Assembly: GCA_947372745.1 (NCBI GenBank)
Contig: CANBUY010000013.1
Span: forward strand, 1 to 53,534
Source of the DNA: Comamonadaceae bacterium
GTDB taxonomy: Bacteria > Pseudomonadota > Gammaproteobacteria > Burkholderiales > Burkholderiaceae_C
DNA length: 53,534 nucleotides
Direction: 5' to 3'
A model generated the notes under the pieces. That model did no database searches, was not told where the DNA came from, and saw nothing but the letters and a program-made list of their open reading frames with translations. Position 1 is the first letter of the stretch; each line of letters begins with the position of its first letter. The position numbers were made by a program, and so were the translations under genes. Below, in pieces: positions 8,714 to 16,138 of the stretch.

Positions 8714-9181
8714 TCACGCCACCTCAAAAAAGCGCATCACGACCTTGTCGGGATGCCGGGCACCGGTGCCAATAAAAAATCTCTCACTGATCCAGGCCAA
8801 AGATTTTGAGGCGGTCTCAAAACTGGGGCTGCACCGAAAGTAGACCGACTGCGGGTCGACCACTTCGCCCCGCACCAGTTGCGCCATGACCTCGGGCGAT
8901 GCTGTGCGGATGGCGCGGTTTTGAACATAAATCAGGTCACCACCATCGGTTTCCAGCACGTAGCGGGCATCCAGTTCGGCCATTCGGTCATTCACCAGCA
9001 GCTGAAAATCAGCGCCGCCAGGCAAGACGCGCGCCGTCCAGCCCTGGCCTTGCACTGTGCCCGCCACAATAGGAATAAGGCGCCGAAGGCCATGCACCGT
9101 TTGCCCGACCTCCTGCGGCGTACCGACTTGAACCGACAAATCGGCAAAAAAATTAAGCTGTGGCGTGGGTAAATTTGTCAT
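8714..9181 (-). CDS. DUF3237 domain-containing protein
   Basis: 155 residues covering the whole DUF3237 domain (PF11578), a small beta-barrel family of unknown function often found next to aromatic or ester catabolism genes. Recognisable features are the opening pattern of FFADLSVQVG, the middle segment GGADFQLLVNDRMAELDARYVLETDGGDLIYVQNRAIR, and the ending SLAWISERFFIGTGARHPDKVVMRFFEV. Cytoplasmic, with no signal peptide or membrane segment. It heads a minus-strand operon with the two tannase-family genes and is divergent from the LuxR-type regulator at 9257. No catalytic role is claimed. Confidence 0.85.
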   Translation of the reverse strand: MTNLPTPQLNFFADLSVQVGTPQEVGQTVHGLRRLIPIVAGTVQGQGWTARVLPGGADFQLLVNDRMAELDARYVLETDGGDLIYVQNRAIRTASPEVMAQLVRGEVVDPQSVYFRCSPSFETASKSLAWISERFFIGTGARHPDKVVMRFFEVA

Positions 9182-9216
9182 AACAGCTATCGTATTCCCC
9201 GATATGCCCTTGGGCT

Positions 9217-9234
9217 GTCATCCCTTAAGATGAC
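9217..9234. promoter_or_regulatory. Dyad in the divergent DUF3237/LuxR intergenic region
   Basis: GTCATC at 9217-9222 and GATGAC at 9229-9234 form a perfect 6-base inverted repeat with a 6-base spacer CCTTAA. It lies between the two divergent start codons (9181 and 9257), where an operator for the LuxR-type protein would be expected. Binding is inferred only from position and symmetry. Confidence 0.4.
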
Positions 9235-9256
9235 GAGGAAAACCCTAAGTTTGAAC

Positions 9257-10051
9257 ATGCGCCAATGGACCCCCCACCCAAGTAGCCACCCACTCCAGGC
9301 CCTGGAGGGCTTGATCTGTCTGATCGGCGAACCGAATTTTGAAGCGGCTTTGCTTGCGTGTTTGCACCCAGTGGTGCCTGCCGCTTCTTATTCAATTTAT
9401 CAAACCGGGCAAGACTGTGCACCACAGCTTTTTATGTCCGCCAGCCTGGGTGTGCCCGACACCACCCGTGATTGCTGGAAGGCTTACCTTTCGGGTCCCT
9501 ACCTGACTGACCGCAGCTTGGTCCAAAATCAAAATCAAGACCGTCGCATGCAGGGCGGCACCATGATGTGCCACACCACGGCAAAGGAAGTCTCGCCTGA
9601 GCATCGCCTGCGGGTTTACGACGCCCACGGCATGGCCGAACGGGTGTCGGTGGTCAAAGTAGACGCCTCAAATGTCTTTGCCATCAACTTGTACCGACAC
9701 ACCCACCAAGCACCTTTTAGGGATGAACAGCTGAGTGAATTTGAGGCACTCGCGCCTGCACTCATCACATTGGTGAAGAAGCAACTAGCGATCGCTGTAC
9801 CGCGCCAAGGGGAGCGTGCTGATAGCGTGACGCGCTGGCGCATAAAGCTGCAAAGGATGGACGCTAGCCTGTCCGCCCGTGAGCTCGAGGTGTGCGCCCG
9901 CCTGCTGACAGGCATGACGCAAGAGGGCATTGCCAGCGATTTAGGCTTAAGCGTGCCCACCGTTAAAACCTACCGCAACCGCGCCTTTGCGCGCCTGGGT
10001 ATTAACTTTCGCAACGAGCTCTTCGCGCTGGTGCATGAATCCAACGCTTGA
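9257..10051 (+). CDS. LuxR-family transcriptional regulator
   Basis: About 264 residues. The C-terminal 60 residues are a LuxR/GerE helix-turn-helix: LSARELEVCARLLTGMTQEGIASDLGLS, then VPTVKTYRNRAFARLGI. The N-terminal 180 residues have no receiver aspartate pattern and no autoinducer-domain motif that I recognise, so the input domain is uncharacterised; it may sense an aromatic metabolite. The ATG at 9257 (MRQWTPHP) is preferred; an in-frame ATG at 9230 adds nine residues. Divergent from the DUF3237-tannase operon, it is the obvious candidate regulator of that locus, perhaps of the TRAP genes too. Confidence 0.85.
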   Translation: MRQWTPHPSSHPLQALEGLICLIGEPNFEAALLACLHPVVPAASYSIYQTGQDCAPQLFMSASLGVPDTTRDCWKAYLSGPYLTDRSLVQNQNQDRRMQGGTMMCHTTAKEVSPEHRLRVYDAHGMAERVSVVKVDASNVFAINLYRHTHQAPFRDEQLSEFEALAPALITLVKKQLAIAVPRQGERADSVTRWRIKLQRMDASLSARELEVCARLLTGMTQEGIASDLGLSVPTVKTYRNRAFARLGINFRNELFALVHESNA

Positions 10052-10068
10052 GCGCTGTTGGTCGGCCA

Positions 10069-11352
10069 CTACCGAATACGTGGCTCAGCCTGCAGTTGCT
10101 CCGGCAAGGTGAAGTAAGCCGCCGTTGAGCCCCGGACTTCCCGCGTCAGGTCCAGCTCATGCCGGGCCACGGTTCGCAAGTGCACTTCGTCAGGGCCATC
10201 CAGCAAATGCAAGGCGCGTCCCCAGGTCCAAAAATACGCCAATGGGGTGTCGGGTGACAAACCCATCGCGCCAAACACCTGCATCGCCCGGTTCACCACG
10301 CTGGTTTGCAGACGTGCCGCCACCACCTTGATGGCCGATACATCCGAACGGCTTTGCGCATTCACCTGCGCCAGCCCTTGGTCAAGCCGCCAGGCGGCGC
10401 GCAGCACCAACAAGCGCGCCTGGTCAATTTCCAGCCGCGACTCGGCGATCCATTCCTGCACGTTGGCAAAGTCGGCCAGGTACTTGCCAAAGGCGTGGCG
10501 CTCCAGCGTGCGCTCGCACATCAGGGATAACGCCAACTCGCACTGCCCAATCGTACGCATGCAGTGGTGAATGCGCCCTGGCCCCAGCCGCGCCTGCGCC
10601 ATCGCAAAGCCAGCACCTTCCTGCCCCAGCAAGTTCGACAGGGGCAGGCGCACATCAGAAAAAACAATCTCGCAATGCCCCTCAGGCGCGTGGTGCTGCA
10701 TGATAGAAATATTGCGCACCAGCGTCACCCCCGGTGTGTCCATCGGCACCAGCAGCATGCTGTGCTGGGCGTGTTTGTCATCAGTCGGCTCACCGCTGCG
10801 GCACATCACGATCAGCAGCTTGCAGCGGGGGTGTGCGGCCCCGGTGATGAACCATTTGCGCCCATTGAGCACCAGCTCATCGCCAGTGCGGCGCACACAG
10901 GTTTGCAAGTTGGTGGGGTCCGAGGAGGCCACGTCGGGCTCGGACATAGCAAAAGCTGAGCGGATCTCACCCTTGAGCAAAGGTTGCAACCAGGTCTGGT
11001 TTTGCTCAGGCGTGGCAAAGAGGTGCAGCAACTCCATGTTGCCCGTATCGGGCGCGCTGCAGTTAAACACCTCGGAGGCCCAAGGCAAGCGGCCCATGAT
11101 TTCGGCCAGCGGCGCATAGTCCAAATTACTGAGTCGCTTGCCCGGTTCATCATCATGCAAGCTGGGCAAAAACAGATTCCACAAGCCCTCAGCCTGCGCC
11201 AGCACTTTGAGGTCTTCCAGAAAAGGAGGCGGGTAAATGCCTTGGGCGACCGACTGATGCCAAGCGCCGTTGTAAGGCACCACATAGCGCTCCATAAAAG
11301 CATCTAGACGCTGCTGAAGCGATTGAACCTCCGGCGAATACTCAAAATCCAT
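10069..11352 (-). CDS. Acyl-CoA dehydrogenase family protein
   Basis: FAD-dependent alpha,beta-dehydrogenation of an acyl-CoA. It has 427 residues from the ATG at 11352 (MDFEYSPEVQSLQQRLD), preceded by GAAAGG; longer frames upstream are not supported. The middle domain shows FAMSEPDVASSDPTNLQT, the flavin-binding signature, and KWFITGAAHPRCKLLIVM. The C-terminal helical domain has ARLGPGRIHHCMRTIGQCELALSLMCERTLERHAFGKYL and ends QVFGAMGLSPDTPLAYFWTWGRALHLLDGPDEVHLRTVAR. The ending resembles the long-chain/ACAD10-11-like subgroup. It lies convergent with the LuxR-type gene after 17 bases, at the edge of the tannase locus. Substrate not deducible. Confidence 0.9.
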   Translation of the reverse strand: MDFEYSPEVQSLQQRLDAFMERYVVPYNGAWHQSVAQGIYPPPFLEDLKVLAQAEGLWNLFLPSLHDDEPGKRLSNLDYAPLAEIMGRLPWASEVFNCSAPDTGNMELLHLFATPEQNQTWLQPLLKGEIRSAFAMSEPDVASSDPTNLQTCVRRTGDELVLNGRKWFITGAAHPRCKLLIVMCRSGEPTDDKHAQHSMLLVPMDTPGVTLVRNISIMQHHAPEGHCEIVFSDVRLPLSNLLGQEGAGFAMAQARLGPGRIHHCMRTIGQCELALSLMCERTLERHAFGKYLADFANVQEWIAESRLEIDQARLLVLRAAWRLDQGLAQVNAQSRSDVSAIKVVAARLQTSVVNRAMQVFGAMGLSPDTPLAYFWTWGRALHLLDGPDEVHLRTVARHELDLTREVRGSTAAYFTLPEQLQAEPRIR

Positions 11353-11620
11353 GACTGACCTTTCAGGGGAGGGCGGTGCCGCTAGCGGTTTGCAGCCGCT
11401 TTTTCGGACCATGCCCTCATAGGTTCCTAGTCTGCCAATCCTCGCCAATCCTGGCTGTCACCTGGGCGCTCATTGGCCTCGTTTTGCGTCGTTTTTAGCT
11501 GGATTTTTCGGGTGATCCATGGTTTCTTGTCCGGGATCAAATGGGCGGTCTTGCTGCGAGCGGACAGCAAGGGTTCTTAGTTGAGTTGGAGGTTCTCTGA
11601 GTTCCCCCGGCCTTTACCCA

Positions 11621-11656
11621 ACAAGTAGCCCCACAAGTAGCCCAGCAAGTAACAGC
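11621..11656. repeat. 12-base tandem repeat, three units
   Basis: ACAAGTAGCCCC (11621-11632), ACAAGTAGCCCA (11633-11644) and GCAAGTAACAGC (11645-11656) are three adjacent units with decreasing similarity. No function is apparent. Confidence 0.6.
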
Positions 11657-11658
11657 GG

Positions 11659-11697
11659 TTCGTCTTTGCGAGCGAAGCGCGGCAATCCATCTTGCAG
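11659..11697 (+). repeat. Dispersed repeat, TTCGTC(A/T)TTGCGAGCGAAGC family
   Basis: Reads TTCGTCTTTGCGAGCGAAGC then GCGGCAATCCATCTTGCAG. It matches the reverse complement of 14107-14146 at all but about three positions over 39 bases. It lies just downstream of the parE-like gene. Similar elements are widespread between genes in many proteobacteria and usually occur in non-coding DNA. Confidence 0.75.
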
Positions 11698-11714
11698 CCA
11701 CCAGGCCTTGCCAG

Positions 11715-12005
11715 TCATTCAGGGCTGAACTGCTTCGGCCAAAGCCTGGCGACGTGCTGAACGCGGATGATCTGTACGGTGTCTTCTTTCACGCGGTAGG
11801 GCACCACGTAGTTTTCATGCACAACCAGTTCACGCGTGCCGGGAACGCGGCCCGGTCGGCCCAGTGCGGGGAATGTAAGCAACAAGGTGGTCTTGTCCTT
11901 GATTTCCCCAACGAAAGAGCCGGCTCGCACGGGGTTGTCCTGTGCAATGTAGGCGGCAATTTGATTTAGGTTTTCAAGTGCCTTGCGTGTCCAACGAAGT
12001 TCCAC
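11715..12005 (-). CDS. RelE/ParE family toxin
   Basis: A 96-residue RelE/ParE-fold toxin: the N-terminal helices RWTRKALENLNQIAAYIAQDNP and the strand pair LGRPGRVPGTRELVVHENYVVPYRVKEDTVQIIRVQHVARLWP are standard for ParE proteins. It starts with GTG at 12005, two bases after the antitoxin stop, so translation is coupled. ParE toxins act on DNA gyrase and RelE toxins on ribosome-bound mRNA; the sequence looks more ParE-like, with the RPGR...Y..PYRV pattern and no RelE catalytic basic set that I can assign. The module sits in an accessory stretch with repeats. Confidence 0.88.
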   Translation of the reverse strand: MELRWTRKALENLNQIAAYIAQDNPVRAGSFVGEIKDKTTLLLTFPALGRPGRVPGTRELVVHENYVVPYRVKEDTVQIIRVQHVARLWPKQFSPE

Positions 12006-12007
12006 GG

Positions 12008-12250
12008 TCAGTGCCCGTATTTGGCGAAGACGGCGCGTACTTCTTCAGCCGTTGCGAACTCGCCCTGATCGGCCTCTTGGAGACCCGCTTGAATATCGGC
12101 AATTTGCCATTGTTCCTGGCTCACATAGCTTTTTAGCGCCTCCACGGTCAGGAAGCTCTTGCTACGGCCCGTGGCTTGCACCAGCTGCTCCAGCTGGCCA
12201 TGCAGCTCAACGGGCAGACGAACATTCAGAATTTTTTCAACAGTGGACAT
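12008..12250 (-). CDS. Ribbon-helix-helix antitoxin of the ParD/CopG type
   Basis: 80 residues from the ATG at 12250. The N-terminal STVEKILNVRLPVELHGQLEQLVQATGRSKSFLTVEALKSYV is a ribbon-helix-helix DNA-binding fold: one beta strand, then two helices ending in the GRSKSFLTVEAL turn. The acidic C-terminal tail DIQAGLQEADQGEFATAEEVRAVFAKYG is the toxin-binding part found in this antitoxin group, where D-G-x-x-x-x-x-E-V is typical. An alternative ATG at 12271 would add seven residues. It is upstream of and coupled to the toxin gene. It should repress its own promoter at the dyad at 12282-12294. Confidence 0.87.
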   Translation of the reverse strand: MSTVEKILNVRLPVELHGQLEQLVQATGRSKSFLTVEALKSYVSQEQWQIADIQAGLQEADQGEFATAEEVRAVFAKYGH

Positions 12251-12281
12251 GGTTTTAAGCTCAGGAGTCATGGAATTGCAG

Positions 12282-12294
12282 TGTATGTCATACA
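12282..12294. promoter_or_regulatory. Probable autoregulatory operator of the ParD/ParE-like pair
   Basis: TGTATG T CATACA is a perfect 6-1-6 palindrome 32 bases upstream of the antitoxin ATG. On the minus strand a plausible promoter has a -35 of TTAATG, a 17-base spacer and a -10 of TATGAC that overlaps the palindrome, the usual arrangement for ribbon-helix-helix autorepression. The promoter assignment is by eye. Confidence 0.55.
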
Positions 12295-12350
12295 AACGTT
12301 GCAATTGCTCATTAAGTTGTAAAAGTTTTTTACTGGGTTTGCCTTACATT

Positions 12351-12386
12351 GGGCACCCGGGCACCCGGGCACCCGGGCACCCGGGC
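12351..12386. repeat. 8-base tandem repeat GGGCACCC, four units plus a partial
   Basis: Four exact head-to-tail copies of GGGCACCC (12351-12382) followed by GGGC. They sit directly upstream of the regulator relic at 12403. Each unit is close to self-complementary (GGG...CCC), so the tract could fold or slip. The length could vary between strains. Confidence 0.8.
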
Positions 12387-12402
12387 GCTCAGCGCACAAG
12401 CG

Positions 12403-12477
12403 CCCACCGCCTACGCGATTCCGCCCGAAGTGGTGTCCGAGGCCATCGTCAACGCCATTGGTTTCATTCAGGTCTGA
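12403..12477 (+). pseudogene. Relic of an AlbA_2/RecG-like ATP-binding transcriptional regulator
   Basis: In this frame the DNA reads PTAYAIPPEVVSEAIVNAI before ending in GFIQV and a TGA at 12475-12477. The pattern Y-x-I-P-x-E-x-x-x-E-A-x-x-N-A-I is the conserved HATPase_c_4 entry motif of AlbA_2-domain regulators, where intact proteins continue with a His-Arg-Asp-Tyr-like sequence. Here it breaks off after NAI. No other part of such a gene is visible, so this is a 24-codon fossil, probably left after deletion or replacement of an accessory gene. Short length keeps the confidence moderate. Confidence 0.5.
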
Positions 12478-12568
12478 ACTGTTTGCCTTGTACGCTGAGG
12501 CAGCGTTTGAGCCTAAACCCTTGGTCACAAGCAGGGCGATAATTAGATACTTAATTCCGTCGATCATT

Positions 12569-12612
12569 AAAATTCATAGCTGCTTAAGCACGTAAATAGA
12601 AGCTTAAAGCTT
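12569..12612 (+). repeat. Second copy of the AGCTGCTTAAGCAC dispersed repeat
   Basis: AAAATTCATAGCTGCTTAAG at 12569 onward, continued by CACGTAAATAGAAGCTTAAAGC. It shares ATAGCTGCTTAAGCAC with the minus strand of 1292-1349. It lies between the regulator relic and the 3' end of ubiD. The rest of the 12251-12620 spacer holds the operator, tandem repeat and relic listed separately. Confidence 0.5.
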
Positions 12613-12620
12613 AATTTCTG

Positions 12621-14105
12621 TCACAACCCCAAGCCTTGCCAAACCGCCTCCACCTTAGCCGTCACCTCCGCCGTCATCTGCATCGTGCGACCCCATTCGC
12701 GGTTGGTTTCACCTGGCCACTTGTTGGTGGCGTCCATGCCCATTTTGCTGCCCAGGCCGCTCACGGGCGAGGCGAAGTCGAGGTAGTCGATGGGGGTGCT
12801 GTCCACCAGCAGGGTGTCGCGGCTGGGGTCCATGCGGGTGGTGATGGCCCAGATGACATCGGCCCAGTCGCGCACGTTGATGTCTGCGTCTACCACCACG
12901 ATGAACTTGGTGTACATGAATTGGCGCAGAAAACTCCAGATGCCAAACATCACCCGGCGTGCGTGGCCGGGGTAGGACTTTTTGATGCTGACCACCGCCA
13001 TGCGGTAGCTGCAGCCTTCAGGCGGCAGGTAAAAGTCGATAATTTCGGGGTACTGGCGCTGCAGCAGCGGCACAAATAATTCGTTCAGCGCCAAGCCCAG
13101 CATGGCGGGCTCATCGGGCGGCTTGCCGGTGTAGGTGGAGTGGTAAATCGGCTCTTTTTTGAGCGTGATGCGGTCGATGGTGAAGACCGGAAACTCGGCG
13201 GTTTCGTTGTAGTAGCCGGTGTGGTCGCCGTAGGGGCCTTCGAGCGCGTGCTCAAAACCGGTGGCATGTGAAGCATCGGGATAGATGTGACCCTCCAACA
13301 CAATCTCGGCGCTGGCGGGCACGCGCAGTTCGCTGCCCAACGCCTTGACCAACTCGGTGCGGCTGCCGCGCAACAGCCCGGCAAACTGGTACTCCGACAG
13401 GCTGTCGGGCACAGGCGTCACAGCGCCCAAAATGGTGGCTGGGTCGGCACCCAGCGCTACGCACACCGGGTAGGGTTGGCCGGGGTTGAGCGCGCCGTGC
13501 TCCTTGAAGTCCAGCGCACCGCCCCGGTGCGGCAACCAGCGCATGATGACCTTATTTCGCGCCAATACCTGTTGGCGGTAAATGCCCAGGTTTTGTCGCG
13601 CCTTGTGCGGGCCTTGCGTGATGACCAAGCCCCAGGTGATGAGCGGCGCCACGTCGCCAGGCCAGCAGTGCTGCACGGGCAGGCGCGCCAAATCCACATC
13701 AGCGCCTTCCCACACCACATCCTGGCAGGCGGCGCTACGCTGCTCTTTGGGCGCCATGTTCCACAGGGTTTTGACCATGCCGCCCAGGCCCATCAAGTCT
13801 TTGAAACCTTTGGGTGCTTCGGGCTCTTTGAGCATGGCCAGCACATGGCCAAACTGGCGCAACTCGCTCACATCGTTCACGCCCATGCCCAAGGCAACAC
13901 GACGCGTGGTACCAAACAAATTGCCCAGCACGGGGATGCTGTGGCCTGTGGGGTTCTCAAACAACAAGGCGGGGCCACCGGCGCGCAGCGTGCGGTCGCA
14001 CAAAGCGGTCATTTCCAGGTGCGGCGAGACGTTGGCGCTGACGCGCTTGAGTTCGCCCAACAGCTCTAGCTGGGCGATGAAATCCCTCAGATCACGGTAG
14101 GCCAT
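12621..14105 (-). CDS. ubiD: UbiD family decarboxylase (4-hydroxy-3-polyprenylbenzoate decarboxylase)
   Basis: Removes the ring carboxyl of 3-polyprenyl-4-hydroxybenzoate using prenylated FMN, in ubiquinone synthesis. 494 residues from the ATG at 14105 ([22 protein letters not shown]), almost the length of E. coli UbiD (497). Hallmarks are [33 protein letters not shown] near the N-terminus, [27 protein letters not shown] in the prFMN domain, and [26 protein letters not shown] with the catalytic acidic residues. It is the last gene of the minus-strand ubi run, 79 bases after ubiX; a dispersed repeat occupies that gap. The cofactor maker ubiX lies directly upstream, which supports the assignment. 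Confidence 0.95.
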   Translation of the reverse strand: MAYRDLRDFIAQLELLGELKRVSANVSPHLEMTALCDRTLRAGGPALLFENPTGHSIPVLGNLFGTTRRVALGMGVNDVSELRQFGHVLAMLKEPEAPKGFKDLMGLGGMVKTLWNMAPKEQRSAACQDVVWEGADVDLARLPVQHCWPGDVAPLITWGLVITQGPHKARQNLGIYRQQVLARNKVIMRWLPHRGGALDFKEHGALNPGQPYPVCVALGADPATILGAVTPVPDSLSEYQFAGLLRGSRTELVKALGSELRVPASAEIVLEGHIYPDASHATGFEHALEGPYGDHTGYYNETAEFPVFTIDRITLKKEPIYHSTYTGKPPDEPAMLGLALNELFVPLLQRQYPEIIDFYLPPEGCSYRMAVVSIKKSYPGHARRVMFGIWSFLRQFMYTKFIVVVDADINVRDWADVIWAITTRMDPSRDTLLVDSTPIDYLDFASPVSGLGSKMGMDATNKWPGETNREWGRTMQMTAEVTAKVEAVWQGLGL

Positions 14106-14106
14106 T

Positions 14107-14146
14107 TTGCAAAGATGGATTGCCGCGCTTCGCTCGCAATGACGAA
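14107..14146 (-). repeat. Dispersed repeat between ubiX and ubiD
   Basis: On the minus strand this is TTCGTCATTGCGAGCGAAGC followed by GCGGCAATCCATCTTTGCAA, essentially the same as 11659-11697. It ends two bases before the ubiD ATG, so the ubiD ribosome-binding region lies inside the repeat and has no good Shine-Dalgarno. The insertion may weaken coupling of ubiD to the upstream genes. Confidence 0.78.
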
Positions 14147-14184
14147 GTGGGCGGGAAGGCATAACGGTTTTTCAGAAAATTTCA

Positions 14185-14772
14185 TCAGGTCTGACTCGCC
14201 ATATTCAGGCCCTGCCAGCGCGGCGCCTCGGTTTGAGGCAGCCCCAGCATATCGATCACTCGGCTCACGGTGTGGTCCACCATTTCGGCCAGGGTTTGCG
14301 GGCGGTGGTAGAAGCTGGGCATGGGCGGGAAGATGATGCCGCCCATTTCGGTGACGCTGATCATGTTGCGCAGATGGGCCAGGTTCAGTGGTGTTTCACG
14401 CACCATCAAAATCAGGCGGCGGCGCTCCTTGAGCATCACATCGGCGGCGCGTGACATAAGGTTGTCTGACAGTCCGTTGGCCACCGCGCCCAGCATGCGC
14501 ATCGAGCAGGGCGCCACCACCATGCCATCGCATTGAAATGAACCACTGGCAATCGCAGCGCCGACTTCACGCACCGGGTAGGGCACATCGGCCAGGGTCT
14601 CCAGGTCGGCGCGGCTCATGTCCAGCTCTTGTTGCAAATTCAGCAGCCCGGCATCGGAGATGGTCAAGTGGGTTTGCACATTGCCCAAGGCCCGCAACAT
14701 CTGCAACAGACGCACGCCATAAATGGCCCCGCTAGCGCCGGAGATGGCGACGATGATGCGTTTGGAATTCAA
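14185..14772 (-). CDS. ubiX: Flavin prenyltransferase UbiX
   Basis: Attaches a dimethylallyl group to FMN to make the prenylated-FMN cofactor of UbiD. 195 residues, normal length. Family motifs are VAISGASGAIYGVRLLQML (N-terminal FMN-binding), MVVAPCSMRMLGAVANGLSDNL, and LILMVRETPLNLAHLRNM with GGIIFPPMPSFYHRP. The first codon is TTG at 14772-14770, overlapping the ubiT stop (TTGA), preceded by a G-rich stretch; no in-frame ATG gives a better start. It is embedded in the ubiU-V-T-X run. This places cofactor synthesis together with the anaerobic hydroxylation proteins, whereas in E. coli these are separate loci. Confidence 0.95.
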   Translation of the reverse strand: MNSKRIIVAISGASGAIYGVRLLQMLRALGNVQTHLTISDAGLLNLQQELDMSRADLETLADVPYPVREVGAAIASGSFQCDGMVVAPCSMRMLGAVANGLSDNLMSRAADVMLKERRRLILMVRETPLNLAHLRNMISVTEMGGIIFPPMPSFYHRPQTLAEMVDHTVSRVIDMLGLPQTEAPRWQGLNMASQT

Positions 14773-15242
14773 GGCGCCCCCAGTCGCGCCTTTAGCCGTG
14801 CCAGCACTTGTGAGGGTTTGAGTTGGGCGAGGCTGAACACCGGCAGCTCTATGGCATCAATCGTGTTTTTGACCAGCAAGCCCAGTTCGGTGTCGCCTTC
14901 CATCGCCAGGCGGCGGCTGAAAAACAAGGTGTCGGGGTCTTCTTGGCGGCGGGCCAGCAGCACAAAGTCATAGGCGCTGGCGCTGATGGTCAGGTCGGCC
15001 TCGCCGGGATTTTGGCAGGCCGCAAAGCGGCCATTTAGCCAGGCAAAGTCAAACGTCCATTGCGCATCGGTCACGCGCAGGCGGAGTTTTTTGCCCACCA
15101 ACATCTGGGTCACATCGGGGGCCAGTAGTTTGCTTAGGGCCAGGTTCAAGCCGGTCACAATCAGTAGCGAGCCCGGGTAGGCGGGCAGGCGTGACAGGAG
15201 GCTGCCCATAGCGGGCGGGAGCAGGAAGGGGCTTGCGTTCAT
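14769..15242 (-). CDS. ubiT: UbiT, SCP2-domain lipid-binding protein for O2-independent ubiquinone synthesis
   Basis: 157 residues with an SCP2 sterol-carrier-type domain in the C-terminal two-thirds ([19 protein letters not shown], then [50 protein letters not shown]). The ending matches E. coli UbiT (YhbT), including the [20 protein letters not shown] stretch. UbiT is thought to bind the hydrophobic quinone intermediates as the anaerobic counterpart of UbiJ. It starts at an ATG whose ATGA overlaps the ubiV stop (15239-15242) and itself overlaps ubiX. The position between ubiV and ubiX strengthens the call. Confidence 0.9.
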   Translation of the reverse strand: MNASPFLLPPAMGSLLSRLPAYPGSLLIVTGLNLALSKLLAPDVTQMLVGKKLRLRVTDAQWTFDFAWLNGRFAACQNPGEADLTISASAYDFVLLARRQEDPDTLFFSRRLAMEGDTELGLLVKNTIDAIELPVFSLAQLKPSQVLARLKARLGAP

Positions 15243-16138
15243 GCGGGCTGGGGGGTGAGTTGCGCCAAGCCCGGTTTGCCGTACCAGTAGCCGTTGCAGG
15301 GCTGGTCCGGCATCAGGGGCGACAATTTCTGCAGGGCATCAGTTAACGAGGTTTGTTGGGTGAGCACGTCATGAAACGCCTGGATGATCTCGTGCGTGTG
15401 TTGCGACTGTGGGCTGATGCGCACCACATCGACACCCAGTGCCTGCATAGCGCCCAGTTCGGCCAGCAAGTTGTACACCTTGGCGGACTGAGTTTGCGTG
15501 CCGTTGAGCACCAAAAAACCTTCGCTTTCACGGGTGCGCATCATCAGCCCGTCAGGGTGCGCGATACAGCTGAACTGGCAATCGTCCTTGGGCAAGTTGC
15601 GGTGGCGGGCGGTAAAGCAGCGGGCCGAAAACGCCAGCGGCATGCGGCCATAGGCGAACACTTCGGTCCCGACACCCGCTGGAAGGCCTTGCTGCAATAT
15701 CGCCAAGTCGTCGCGACCCATTTCCAGCGGCATCACCCAGCGCTTGGCGCCGAAGTCGGCCAATAAAGCCAGCGTGGGCACGTTGTAAATATTCAGGTGC
15801 GGTCCTGCCACAAAAGGCACTTTGCCCTCCAGGCAATGCACCGCGCCCATGTCGTTGGCTTCCACCGCAAAGTCGCCGTTGTCGGTAATTTTGTGCAACA
15901 CCGTCACGTCGGCGCCCGACTCAATCAGCACCTGGGTAGACAGCACCACCTCTTTGCCTGCGTCCCGCAGGCGCGCAGCAATGCTCAGCCAGTCGGACAA
16001 GCGCACCTCGTGGCGGCGTGAGCACACGGTTTCACCCAAATACACAATGTCTACCGGCGTGGCAGCGATGGCTTTGTAGAAGTCCAACACGTCCTGGCGT
16101 GGCCAGTAATACAGCAGGGGGCCGAGCGAGAGTTTCAT
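15239..16138 (-). CDS. ubiV: UbiV, O2-independent ubiquinone hydroxylase subunit (U32 family)
   Basis: 299 residues of the peptidase-U32 family. UbiU and UbiV form a heterodimer in which each carries a [4Fe-4S] cluster and hydroxylates the quinone ring without oxygen, using prephenate as oxygen donor in E. coli. The four cluster cysteines are at C39 (GETVCSRR), C174 (SARCFTARH), C187 and C191 ([13 protein letters not shown]). Their spacing of 13 and 4 residues in the second group matches E. coli UbiV, and C39 has the same number. The ATG at 16138 overlaps the ubiU stop by ATGA. Start choice is clear from [14 protein letters not shown]. Confidence 0.94.
   Translation of the reverse strand: MKLSLGPLLYYWPRQDVLDFYKAIAATPVDIVYLGETVCSRRHEVRLSDWLSIAARLRDAGKEVVLSTQVLIESGADVTVLHKITDNGDFAVEANDMGAVHCLEGKVPFVAGPHLNIYNVPTLALLADFGAKRWVMPLEMGRDDLAILQQGLPAGVGTEVFAYGRMPLAFSARCFTARHRNLPKDDCQFSCIAHPDGLMMRTRESEGFLVLNGTQTQSAKVYNLLAELGAMQALGVDVVRISPQSQHTHEIIQAFHDVLTQQTSLTDALQKLSPLMPDQPCNGYWYGKPGLAQLTPQPA

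Larger units (their letters stand above)
11353..11714. other. Non-coding accessory spacer before the toxin-antitoxin pair
   Basis: This 362-base stretch has no gene I can support. Its upstream half (11353-11580) shows no recognisable motif. The downstream part carries a 12-base tandem repeat (11621-11656) and a dispersed repeat (11659-11697), listed separately. A truncated reading frame or a lost gene is possible, but I cannot name one. Confidence 0.5.

Noticed and set aside
11353-12620. Insertion sequence or prophage in the accessory stretch
   Set aside because: No transposase or integrase frame and no terminal inverted repeats; only a TA pair, repeats and a relic.
13287-14069. 260-residue plus-strand frame antisense to ubiD
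   Set aside because: Overlaps a well-supported essential gene; composition of an antisense shadow.
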